Positions 8,664 through 15,976 of a stretch of DNA of 64,000 bases are shown here, one piece after another. The notes below the pieces were generated by a model that did not search any database, had not been told where the DNA came from, and saw only the letters and a program-made list of their open reading frames with translations. Position numbers and translations under genes: made by a program. Source of the stretch: Streptomyces coeruleorubidus (GTDB lineage: Bacteria > Actinomycetota > Actinomycetes > Streptomycetales > Streptomycetaceae); assembly GCF_008705135.1 (NCBI RefSeq), contig NZ_CP023694.1, positions 7,415,001-7,479,000 of the forward strand. The letters run 5' to 3'. Every line of letters starts with the position of its first letter. The first letter of the stretch is position 1.

Positions 8664-8738
8664 GGCCCCGTTCTCCCTTGTCTGTTCGCCGTTCCACCAC
8701 TTTCCAGCGTTGCGCCTCTACCCCACACCCGTCAACCA

Positions 8739-8792
8739 ATACATGAAACGCAGTACGTGTTTTTGAATACGTGTACGCCTGGTCGGTAGAGT
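8739..8792 (+). promoter_or_regulatory. Promoter with three 14-bp-spaced operator heptamers
   Basis: Heptamers ATACATG, GTACGTG and ATACGTG start at 8739, 8753 and 8767, exactly 14 bases apart. The last overlaps a -35-like TTGAAT (8763-8768); 18 bases on is TAGAGT (8787-8792). The -10 ends six bases before the ATG, so the transcript would start at or next to the start codon. The heptamers fit binding by the winged-helix protein encoded here. Confidence 0.5.
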
Positions 8793-8798
8793 TGGAGC

Positions 8799-9149
8799 AT
8801 GGATGGAGTGCCCGAGCCACACACCGGATGGACGTTTCTCACCAACCATGCCCGAGTGCTGGCAGCCATCGCCGACAACCACAACGCCCGTATCCGGGAC
8901 ATCGCGGCTCACTGCCGGCTCACCGAACGCGCCGTCCAGAAGATCATCGCCGACCTGGAGCAGGACGGTTATCTCTCCCACACCCGGGAGGGCCGCACCA
9001 ACACGTACCGGATCGACCCCGGCAAGGTGCTGCGGCATCCCGCCGAGGCCGGTCTGACCGTGGCGTCGCTGCTCTCCCTGCTCGCCGAGGACGAGGCCGA
9101 CCGCGCCACGTCCACCGGCGGACCCGGCCGGCCGCACGCCACGACCTGA
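8799..9149 (+). CDS. Winged helix-turn-helix transcriptional regulator (MarR/ArsR-like)
   Basis: A 116-residue DNA-binding protein. Residues 15-75 form a winged helix: NARIRDIAAHCRLTERAVQK is the helix-turn-helix and YLSHTREGRTNTYRI is the wing. No ligand-binding cysteine or histidine cluster is evident. The tail is acidic then basic. It is divergent from the STAS-ANTAR gene across a repeat-rich promoter, so autoregulation and control of its neighbour are plausible. The start codon appears leaderless; GGAG one base from the ATG is too close to be a normal ribosome site. It is followed by a convergent terminator. Confidence 0.85.
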   Translation: MDGVPEPHTGWTFLTNHARVLAAIADNHNARIRDIAAHCRLTERAVQKIIADLEQDGYLSHTREGRTNTYRIDPGKVLRHPAEAGLTVASLLSLLAEDEADRATSTGGPGRPHATT

Positions 9150-9154
9150 CCCTT

Positions 9155-9181
9155 CGGCCGTCCGCCACCGCCGGACGGCCG
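9155..9181. terminator. Bidirectional terminator hairpin between convergent genes
   Basis: A perfect 10-bp stem (CGGCCGTCCG at 9155-9164 with its complement at 9172-9181) around a 7-base loop, placed exactly between the winged-helix gene and the convergent aldO gene. No U-tract follows, as is usual in streptomycetes. Confidence 0.7.
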
Positions 9182-9192
9182 GGCCCCTCCCG

Positions 9193-10449
9193 CTACGCGT
9201 CCGTCAGCACGTCCCGCACGAAGGCGTTGGCGAACGTCCCCCGCGGGTCCAAGTCCCGCGCCAGCGCGCGGAAATCGCCGAGCCGCGGATACAGCCCGCG
9301 CAGGGTGGACGCGGGCACGGTGAACACCTTCCCCCAGTGCGGCCGCGCCGCGAACGGGGCCAGCGCCTCCTCGACCCGCCGCACCACCGGCAGCACCGCC
9401 GGAGTGTCCTCGACCCAGGTGAAGTGCGCCGCCACGGTGTCCCGGCCGTAGCAGGGGCTCAGCCACTGGTCGTCGCCGGCGACCGTGCGCACCTCGCAGG
9501 TCTGGAGGACCGGGGCGATGGTCTCCCGGATCGCGTCGAGCGCGTGCAGCATCTCGACGGCGTGCCCGCGCGGCAGCAGGTACTCCGACTGCAACTCCGC
9601 CCCGCTGCTCGGGACGAACTCCGCCCGGAAGTGCGGCAGCCGCTCGTGCCACGGCCCCGGCACGCCGAACTGCTCGGTGCAGTTGACCGCGGGCATACCC
9701 GGCACGGGATGCATCTTCTCGGTGGCGGGAGCGGCCCAGGGGAAGGCGGGCAGCGCCTGGTCGGAGCGCCGCTTGAGCCACACCTGCCGGAAGCCCGGCG
9801 CACCCCAGTCGGTGAACAGGCTGACGCTGTATCCCGTCGCCATCACCGTCTCGAACGTCCCCGAGTCCAGCCCCTGGAAGGACAGTTCGGTGAACACGTG
9901 CTGCTCCACCTCGTACGCCGGCTCCAGGTCGAGGGTGAGCGCGGTGACGACACCCAGTGCCCCGAGCGAGGTGACGGCTCCGCCGAACCGCTCCTCGTCC
10001 CGGCCTATGGTCACCGTCGAGCCGTCCGCCGTGACCAGCTCCACCTCGCGCACGACCGCCGACAGCGGGCCGTTGAGCACGCCCGAGCCGTGGGTGCCGG
10101 TCGCGACCGACCCGGCCACCGAGATGTGCGGCAGCGACGCCATGTTGGGCAGGGCCAGGCCCTCGGTGTGCACCCGGCGGGCCAGCTCCGCGTAGCGCAC
10201 GCCGCCACCGACCCGGACCGTGCGGGCCACCGTGTCGACGTCCACCTCCGGGGGCAGGTCCGCCAGCGACAGCAGGACGCCCTCGGCGCCCGGCTCGGCG
10301 ATCTCGTTGAACGAGTGTCCGCTGCCCAGGACCCGCACGCGGTCGCTGTCCGCGACGAGCGCGCGCAGCGCGGTGAGCGAGCCCGGCCGGTGCAGTTCCT
10401 TGACCGCGTAGGTGATGTTCCCCGCCCAGTTGGTCACGGTCCCGTTCAT
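9193..10449 (-). CDS. aldO: Alditol oxidase, FAD-linked
   Basis: A 418-residue flavoenzyme, the same length as the characterised Streptomyces coelicolor AldO and extremely similar to my recollection of it (TVTNWAGNITY at the N-terminus, RVLGSGHSFNEIA, LPNMASLPHISVAGSVATG, HWGKVFTVPA, and a TNAFVR-like end reading FANAFVR). It oxidises the terminal hydroxyl of alditols such as xylitol or sorbitol with oxygen, yielding aldose and hydrogen peroxide. H45 in GSGHSF corresponds to the histidine that carries covalent FAD. The VAO/PCMH-type FAD domain fills the first half. The ATG at 10449 follows AAGGA at good spacing; a long upstream open frame is antisense to the neighbouring dehydrogenase and is not coding. 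No export signal is visible. Confidence 0.95.
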   Translation of the reverse strand: MNGTVTNWAGNITYAVKELHRPGSLTALRALVADSDRVRVLGSGHSFNEIAEPGAEGVLLSLADLPPEVDVDTVARTVRVGGGVRYAELARRVHTEGLALPNMASLPHISVAGSVATGTHGSGVLNGPLSAVVREVELVTADGSTVTIGRDEERFGGAVTSLGALGVVTALTLDLEPAYEVEQHVFTELSFQGLDSGTFETVMATGYSVSLFTDWGAPGFRQVWLKRRSDQALPAFPWAAPATEKMHPVPGMPAVNCTEQFGVPGPWHERLPHFRAEFVPSSGAELQSEYLLPRGHAVEMLHALDAIRETIAPVLQTCEVRTVAGDDQWLSPCYGRDTVAAHFTWVEDTPAVLPVVRRVEEALAPFAARPHWGKVFTVPASTLRGLYPRLGDFRALARDLDPRGTFANAFVRDVLTDA

Positions 10450-10666
10450 CACGTCGTCCTTCCCCGAGACAGCGGGGACCGGGAGAGCCCCCCGGCCGGA
10501 ACCTACCTCGCCGTGCCGTTCCATGCCCCTGCCGTCCATTGCTCCTGCCGCCCGGCTCGGCCTACCGTGGAGAAGTTGTAGAGAGCGGTTTCTGTCCCGG
10601 GCCGCCATCCACGCGTGTCGCGCTGACCCGTCCCTCAGCGCGCCACCGAGCCGGAAGGTCACCTCC

Positions 10667-11674
10667 TTGAGCCAGCGCCCCCAGGCACTGTTCGCCATGA
10701 CCGCCGAGAACGTGCCGCAGGTCTTCCCGCCGGAGGTGCTGGCGCGGCTGCGCGCGTCGGTGGACATCGATCCGGCGCTCGTGGCGCGGGACTTCGCCGA
10801 CCCGGGCGTGCGCGAGGCGCTGGCCCGGACCGAGATCCTGGTGACCGGCTGGGGCTGTCCCCGGCTCGACGAGGCGGTCCTCGACGCGGCTCCCCGGCTG
10901 CGCGCCGTGCTGCACTCGGCCGGCTCGGTCAAGTCCTTCGCCACCCCCGGGATCTGGCGGCGCGGCATCGCCGTCTCGTCGGCCGCGGCAGCCAACGCGC
11001 TGCCGGTCGCGGAGTACACCCTCGCCATGATCCTGCTCGCGGGGAAGGACGTCCTCGTCGCCCGCGACCGGATGCGCGCCACCCGCACCTCCTCCGGCTG
11101 GGGCGTCGTCCCCGGCATCGGCAACTACGGCCGCCGCGTCGGCGTCGTCGGAGCCTCCCGCATCGGCCGCCGCGTCCTCGAACTGCTCCGCCCCTTCGAT
11201 CTGCGGCCCGCCCTCACCGACCCGTACGTCGGCGAGGAGGAGGCCGCCGCGCTCGGCGTCCCCCTGCTGCCGCTGGACGACCTGCTGCGCACGTCCGAGA
11301 TCGTCACCGTCCACGCCCCCGAGACGCCCGAGACCCACCACATGATCGGCCGCCGCGAGCTGGCCCTGATGCCCGACGGGGCGGTGCTGATCAACACCGC
11401 GCGCGGCGCCCTGGTCGACCACGACGCCCTCGTGGCGGAACTGCGCGCCGGGCGCCTGACCGCGATCCTCGACGTCACCGACCCCGAGCCGCTCCCCGCC
11501 GACTCACCCCTCTACGACCTGCCCGGAGCCTTCGTCACCCCACACCTCGCGGGTTCCCAGGGCAACGAGCTGGCCCGCCTCGGGCTGACGGTCGCCGAGG
11601 AGGCGGAACGGCTGCTGGCCGGGGGGAAACTGGCGTACGCGGTCGACCTGGCGGCGCTGGAGCGCGCGGCCTGA
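10667..11674 (+). CDS. D-isomer-specific 2-hydroxyacid dehydrogenase family protein
   Basis: A 335-residue NAD(P)-dependent dehydrogenase. The nucleotide-binding motif is VGVVGASRIGRRV (158-170). The catalytic triad is visible as R246 (NTARGALVD), E274 (DPEPLP) and H293 (TPHLAGSQG). It would interconvert a 2-hydroxy acid and a 2-keto acid; the substrate is not readable. I chose TTG at 10667 because GGAAGG lies eight bases upstream and the product then begins LSQRPQALFAM, like family members; the upstream open frame is arginine/proline-rich. It is divergent from aldO with a 217-base shared promoter region. A physiological link with alditol oxidation is possible but unproven. Confidence 0.88.
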   Translation: MSQRPQALFAMTAENVPQVFPPEVLARLRASVDIDPALVARDFADPGVREALARTEILVTGWGCPRLDEAVLDAAPRLRAVLHSAGSVKSFATPGIWRRGIAVSSAAAANALPVAEYTLAMILLAGKDVLVARDRMRATRTSSGWGVVPGIGNYGRRVGVVGASRIGRRVLELLRPFDLRPALTDPYVGEEEAAALGVPLLPLDDLLRTSEIVTVHAPETPETHHMIGRRELALMPDGAVLINTARGALVDHDALVAELRAGRLTAILDVTDPEPLPADSPLYDLPGAFVTPHLAGSQGNELARLGLTVAEEAERLLAGGKLAYAVDLAALERAA

Positions 11675-11743
11675 GGGGGTGGGGCCGTACTACGCCACCG
11701 TGCCCCCGCTGTTCGCCGACGCCGAAGAGTACGGCCCGCTACG

Positions 11744-11766
11744 GCTGTTCGTACGGACGGAACAGC
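11744..11766. terminator. Stem-loop between convergent genes
   Basis: GCTGTTC (11744-11750) and GAACAGC (11760-11766) can pair around a 9-base loop, 70 bases after the dehydrogenase stop and 94 bases before the end of the convergent membrane-protein gene. Confidence 0.4.
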
Positions 11767-11859
11767 AACGGTCCGGCTCTGCATGCCCGTACCGAGGCCG
11801 TCGGCCTGCCGGTGGCGGAACGCCCGCCGGCGCCGCTCGTTCCGCCGGCAACCGTGGGA

Positions 11860-12525
11860 TCACAGGAGCTGGTACACCAGGGAGTCGCTGTCCCGGCGGC
11901 GGCGGACGTGGCCACGCCAGCCCGCCAGCACCGCCATCAGCGTCCACGCCACCGTGCCGCCGATCAGGCCGCCCAGCCGGCCCGCGGCGTCGACGTCATC
12001 CGCTTGTTCCATCGGGACGGCGCCCTCGGGGTCGCGGATGACGTCGAGCCGGTCACCCACCTCCGGAGCCCAGGCGTCGCCGTCGAACCCCAGCTTCTCC
12101 TCCAGCTCCTTTCCGTCCGTGCCCCGGAGGGTGAAGCGATGGTTGTTGCTCGAGGTGCCGGCCGCGGTGTCGGCCACGATCACCACGCTCTCGCGCACGC
12201 CGCGCTGTTCCAGGGCTGCCTCGGGCGCGTACTGGACGGACCCTACGAGGACGAACAACGCGGGCACCGCGGACAGTACGGTCAGCCACACGGCTCGGTG
12301 GAGAAGGAGCATCAGCACGGCGAAGGTGAGGCACAGGAGCACCCCGACCGCGATGGGGACCACCTCCAAGCCCAAGGTCAGGTACGCGAGGCCGGTGGTG
12401 CCCGCTGCGGACGCCCACCCGAACGCCACCAGCCCGGCCGTTCGCCGCACCGACTTCCACGGGTCGACGGCCCGCCCGCCCATCCTGTTCAGTGGTGTGA
12501 TCCTGCTGCTGCGTATTCCTGGCAT
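11860..12525 (-). CDS. Hypothetical membrane protein
   Basis: A 221-residue protein of unknown function. Hydrophobic segments appear near residues 30-52, 55-73 and 78-97, then a soluble beta-rich region of about 80 residues (VRESVVIVADTAAGTSSNNHRFTLRGTDGKELEEKL), then a final membrane helix near 185-205 and an arginine cluster. The soluble part, which carries the phrase GDRLDVIRDPEG, resembles the DUF3592-like modules of actinobacterial membrane proteins. GAAGGAG precedes the ATG at 12525. It stands alone, convergent with the dehydrogenase and divergent from the radical SAM gene. Confidence 0.75.
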   Translation of the reverse strand: MPGIRSSRITPLNRMGGRAVDPWKSVRRTAGLVAFGWASAAGTTGLAYLTLGLEVVPIAVGVLLCLTFAVLMLLLHRAVWLTVLSAVPALFVLVGSVQYAPEAALEQRGVRESVVIVADTAAGTSSNNHRFTLRGTDGKELEEKLGFDGDAWAPEVGDRLDVIRDPEGAVPMEQADDVDAAGRLGGLIGGTVAWTLMAVLAGWRGHVRRRRDSDSLVYQLL

Positions 12526-12721
12526 CCCCGCTCCTTCGTGCCCGCGGCTGTGATCCGCCGCGAGCCGGCACGTTACAGGGCGTCACACCGCTGATCGCGA
12601 GCCGGTGGTAACGCGCGGACATAAGGGACATACATTCGAGTCAGGGGGACCCGGTACCGGCCTCGCACACCCATGGGCATACCGTGAGGAGTCGTACGTC
12701 CGAGCCGGGAGGAGAGACGGG

Positions 12722-14047
12722 ATGAGCAGCGGCAGCCGTACCGCGCTGGTCGAGGATCTGATGGAGCGATTCCCGCATGTTCCGCGGGAGGCCGTCTTCA
12801 AGGAGGACCTGCTCCGCGGCGGCGTGGCCTTCGACCCGTCCGCGCTCAGCGACAACGAGGGCGGCGAGGTCAAGCCGAAGTCGTACTTCATCTTCTCCTT
12901 CGACCACGGCACCCTGCCCGAGCTGGGCGAGGCCGCGCTGCGCCGGCCGCCCGAGGAGATCATCCTCACCGGCGGCCCGTACGACCTGCGCCGGACCGTC
13001 GTCTCGGTGCGCGTGAACCCGGCCTCGCCGTACCGCGTCGCCGCGAACGAGGACGGTGTGCTGGGTCTCTACCTCGACGGCAAGCGGATCTCCGACGTCG
13101 GCGTGCCGCCGATGCCCGAGTACTACCGGCACACCCTCGCCAGCGGGAAGTCGGTCATGGAGGTGGCCCCGACCATCCAGTGGGGCTACCTGATCTATCT
13201 GACCGTCTTCCGGGTCTGCCAGTACTTCGGCGCCAAGGAGGAGTGCCAGTACTGCGACATCAACCACAACTGGCGCCAGCACAAGGCCGCCGGGCGCCCG
13301 TACACCGGGGTGAAGGACGTCGAGGAGGTCCTGGAGGCCCTGGAGATCATCGACCGTTACGACACGGCGAAGGCCTCCACCGCCTACACCCTCACCGGCG
13401 GCGCCATCACCAAGACGGTCTCCGGCCGCGACGAGGCCGACTTCTACGGCCACTACGCCAAGGCCATCGAGGAACGCTTCCCCGGCCGCTGGATCGGCAA
13501 GGTCGTGGCCCAGGCGCTGCCGCGCGACGACGTCCAGCGGTTCAAGGACTACGGCGTGCAGATCTACCACCCCAACTACGAGGTGTGGGACGAGTACCTG
13601 TTCAAGATGTACTGCCCCGGCAAGGAGCGCTACGTCGGCCGCGACGAGTGGCACAAGCGCATCCTCGACTCGGCGGACATCTTCGGCGCTCGTAACGTCA
13701 TCCCCAACTTCGTGGCGGGCGTGGAGATGGCCGAGCCGTTCGGTTTCACCACGGTCGACGAGGCCATCGCCTCCACCACCGAGGGCCTGCGCTTCTTCAT
13801 GTCGCACGGCATCACGCCCCGCTTCACCACCTGGTGCCCGGAGCCCACGACGCCGCTCGGCAAGGCCAACCCCCAGGGCGCGCCCCTGGAGTACCACATC
13901 CGGCTGCTCCAGGCGTACCGGCAGACCATGGAGGACTTCGGTCTCTCCTCGCCCCCCGGCTACGGTCCCCCCGGTGCCGGACGCGCGGTCTTCTCGGTCA
14001 GCTCCTTCATGGACAGCCTGCCGGCGGACGAACCCACCGCTGTTTGA
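12722..14047 (+). CDS. Radical SAM protein with CX8CX2C cluster motif
   Basis: A 441-residue protein. The iron-sulfur motif is CQYFGAKEECQYCDIN, that is C-X8-C-X2-C instead of the canonical CX3CX2C; the last two cysteines with the following aspartate still resemble a radical SAM site. Downstream come TLTGGAIT (a GGEP-like strand), a YHPNYEVWDEYLFKMYCPGK region and NVIPNFVAGVEM, the order seen in biotin-synthase-like radical SAM proteins. From memory the spacing is shared with the MSMEG_0568-type radical SAM family. The reaction is unknown. ATG at 12722 is supported by GGAGGAG nine bases upstream; the frame continues upstream without a better site. It is monocistronic as far as can be seen. 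Confidence 0.8.
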   Translation: MSSGSRTALVEDLMERFPHVPREAVFKEDLLRGGVAFDPSALSDNEGGEVKPKSYFIFSFDHGTLPELGEAALRRPPEEIILTGGPYDLRRTVVSVRVNPASPYRVAANEDGVLGLYLDGKRISDVGVPPMPEYYRHTLASGKSVMEVAPTIQWGYLIYLTVFRVCQYFGAKEECQYCDINHNWRQHKAAGRPYTGVKDVEEVLEALEIIDRYDTAKASTAYTLTGGAITKTVSGRDEADFYGHYAKAIEERFPGRWIGKVVAQALPRDDVQRFKDYGVQIYHPNYEVWDEYLFKMYCPGKERYVGRDEWHKRILDSADIFGARNVIPNFVAGVEMAEPFGFTTVDEAIASTTEGLRFFMSHGITPRFTTWCPEPTTPLGKANPQGAPLEYHIRLLQAYRQTMEDFGLSSPPGYGPPGAGRAVFSVSSFMDSLPADEPTAV

Positions 14048-14093
14048 TAACGCTTCGATGACGTCGTGCATCATTGCGGTACGGCGTTGAGTC

Positions 14094-14174
14094 ACAGGGC
14101 GGTTGTACCCGTACGGCATACAGACGCGGAGCCGTGGGGGCACGCCGCCCTGTCGTGCTTATCTGAACAGGGCG
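14094..14174 (+). repeat. ACAGGGCG repeats and stem-loop upstream of the sigma-like/CBM2 gene
   Basis: ACAGGGCG occurs at 14094-14101 and 14167-14174, with the inverted copy CGCCCTGT at 14146-14153. The second and third copies form a perfect 8-bp stem with a 13-base loop. Positions are 110-190 bases upstream of the next gene. Operator or terminator are both possible. The rest of 14048-14283 shows no further gene. Confidence 0.45.
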
Positions 14175-14283
14175 CTTGTCAGTTGTGTGGGTGGCGTGAA
14201 AAGCTCTTGCCCTGCCTTCGAGGTTCCCCCCAACTCCATTGCCAATACGGCGAGTTGACCTCGCTTGTGGATGCAGGAGACCC

Positions 14284-15774
14284 ATGCCCGACCTGCCGAC
14301 CCCTCAGGACGCCGCCGAGGCCGCGCTGTTCTCCGAGTGCTGGGACGCGGTGCTCGCCTACGCCGACCTGTGCACGTCCGGCTCCACCGCTGCCGCACAG
14401 CTGGGCCGCGAGGCGTTCGCACACGGCACACGTGAGGCCCGCGCGGCCGAAACCGGCCCGGTGCGCAGCGCCGGCCGCCGCGCGGCCCGGCTGCCCCGGA
14501 TACCCCTGCTGCTGACCGCCGTACGCACCACGGCCGCGGCCTGGGAAGAGGAGGGGCAGGGCCACAAACTCGACCCCGACCTGCGGCTGTGGCTCAACTC
14601 GGACAAGGCCGACCGCTACACCGGCCCGCCCCTGACGCGCCCGCTCGCGCTGCGCGGCCTGCGCGACCTCCAGCAGGCCGACGCGGAACTGCTGTGGCTG
14701 GCCGAGGTCGAGGCGCTGCCGCTGTCCGTGGTCGCCCGCCGCCTGGGCCTCGACCCGGCCACCGCCGCCGACGAACTCCAGCAGGTGCGCACCCTGTTCC
14801 GGGACCGCTGCCACCGCAACCACCTCGACACCCCGATGGACGCCCAGTGCCGCAGCTACGCCCGGCTGCTGGACGCCGTCACCCGCTCCGCCGCCGCCGA
14901 CACGCCGGGTGACCTCTCCCGGCACCTCGCCACCTGCGTCCAGTGCGCCGAGGCCGCGGCCTGTCTGCGCCTGCACGGCGGGGGACTGCCCGGGGCCCTG
15001 GCCGGCGGAGTGATCGGCTGGGGCGGCCTCGCCTACCTGGAGCGCCGCCGCCGCGCCGCGGAGGTCCGGCTCGGCGCCGGCCGCCCCGGCCCGTCGGACA
15101 AGGCGAACGACGGACCGGAGGACGCGGAGCAGAAGGCGCGCGTCGCCCGCAACGGCCTCCTCGTCGCCGCCGTCCTGGTCTCCGTCCTCGCGCTCGGCGT
15201 CTCGATGATGCCGTTCGGCGGCTCCGGCGACGACCTCGGGGCGCGCGGCGACGTGGGCCGGCAGCCGGTGGCCGACCCCAACCCCGACCCGCCCCTGCCG
15301 TCCGCCCCCACCCTGCCGCCCGCGACCTCGAAGCCGGCCGGCAAGACAACCCAGGACACCAGCAAGTCGGAGAAGCCCTCCAAACCGGAGAGCAGCAGCC
15401 GCCACACCGAACCGCAGGGCACCTCCTCTCCCACGAAGGGCGACGAGAGCGAGAGCCCCGCCTGCCGGGTGGAATACGACCTGGTCAACCAGTGGCCCGA
15501 CGGCTTCCAGGCCACCGTCACCGTCACCAGCAGCAAGTCCCTCGACTCCTGGCGCGTGTCCTGGTCCTTCCGCGACGGCCAGCACGTCGGCCAGATGTGG
15601 GACGCCGCCGTCTCCCAGGACGGCTCCCGCGTCACCGCGACCGCCGCCGACTACAACAAGTCGGTCCCCGCGGGCGGCCACCTGGCCTTCGGCTTCCTCG
15701 CCTCCTGGCGCGGCAAGAACTCCCCGCCGTACGACTTCACGCTGAACGGCCAGGACTGCGCGAAAAGCAGTTGA
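14284..15774 (+). CDS. Transmembrane protein: sigma-factor-like and zinc-finger N-terminus, extracellular CBM2 cellulose-binding module
   Basis: A 496-residue protein with an unusual domain order. Residues about 1-190 resemble the helical core of ECF sigma factors; region-4-like helices read LPLSVVARRLGLDPATAADELQQ. A putative anti-sigma zinc motif follows (H214, C218, C221 in HLATCVQC). One membrane helix spans about 290-312. The outer part is a Pro/Ser/Thr-rich linker and a family 2 carbohydrate-binding module from C394 to C492, with the W, NQW, SW and FTLNGQDC features of cellulose-binding CBM2. AGGAG five bases before the ATG at 14284 fixes the start. The design suggests a sensor that couples binding of cellulose or a related glucan outside to transcription inside. 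Whether the sigma-like part binds DNA or sequesters a sigma factor is open. Confidence 0.8.
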   Translation: MPDLPTPQDAAEAALFSECWDAVLAYADLCTSGSTAAAQLGREAFAHGTREARAAETGPVRSAGRRAARLPRIPLLLTAVRTTAAAWEEEGQGHKLDPDLRLWLNSDKADRYTGPPLTRPLALRGLRDLQQADAELLWLAEVEALPLSVVARRLGLDPATAADELQQVRTLFRDRCHRNHLDTPMDAQCRSYARLLDAVTRSAAADTPGDLSRHLATCVQCAEAAACLRLHGGGLPGALAGGVIGWGGLAYLERRRRAAEVRLGAGRPGPSDKANDGPEDAEQKARVARNGLLVAAVLVSVLALGVSMMPFGGSGDDLGARGDVGRQPVADPNPDPPLPSAPTLPPATSKPAGKTTQDTSKSEKPSKPESSSRHTEPQGTSSPTKGDESESPACRVEYDLVNQWPDGFQATVTVTSSKSLDSWRVSWSFRDGQHVGQMWDAAVSQDGSRVTATAADYNKSVPAGGHLAFGFLASWRGKNSPPYDFTLNGQDCAKSS

Positions 15775-15801
15775 CGCGCCTCGGCCGTGACGGGATACCG
15801 T
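15771..15801 (+). promoter_or_regulatory. Promoter-like element before leader ORF and rsgA
   Basis: TTGACG (15771-15776) overlaps the stop codon of the CBM2 gene; GATACC (15794-15799) lies 17 bases downstream. It would drive the leader ORF and rsgA. Confidence 0.4.
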
Positions 15802-15863
15802 GACGGCGGTTCCACCGAGAGCCGAGTACCACCAAGAGTCGAGGATCGAGGAGGTGTTGACCG

Positions 15864-15932
15864 ATGGCTGTCATTGCGATGAGCGCTGCCCGCATCCAGT
15901 TCATCAAGTCCACCTCCATGGCCGCCGGCTGA
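15864..15932 (+). CDS. Possible 22-residue leader peptide upstream of rsgA
   Basis: A short open frame, ATG to TGA, encoding MAVIAMSAARIQFIKSTSMA plus AG. It is preceded by the near-perfect ribosome site AGGAGGT (15849-15855) eight bases from the ATG, better than that of most real genes here. It ends 44 bases before the rsgA start. No similarity is recognised. It could be a regulatory leader or a small protein. Being short, it may also be chance; the ribosome site is the main support. Confidence 0.45.
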   Translation: MAVIAMSAARIQFIKSTSMAAG

Positions 15933-15976
15933 TCCGACCGACTGTCGGGCCGGGGCCGACCTGGGAAGGGTCACCC

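Noticed and set aside
8718..9137. Minus-strand frame covering the winged-helix gene
   Set aside because: The plus strand encodes a clear helix-turn-helix with a promoter; the antisense product has no motif.
10450..11124. N-terminal extension of AldO by over 200 residues
   Set aside because: The region is antisense to the hydroxyacid dehydrogenase, and AldO is 418 residues with the start at 10449.
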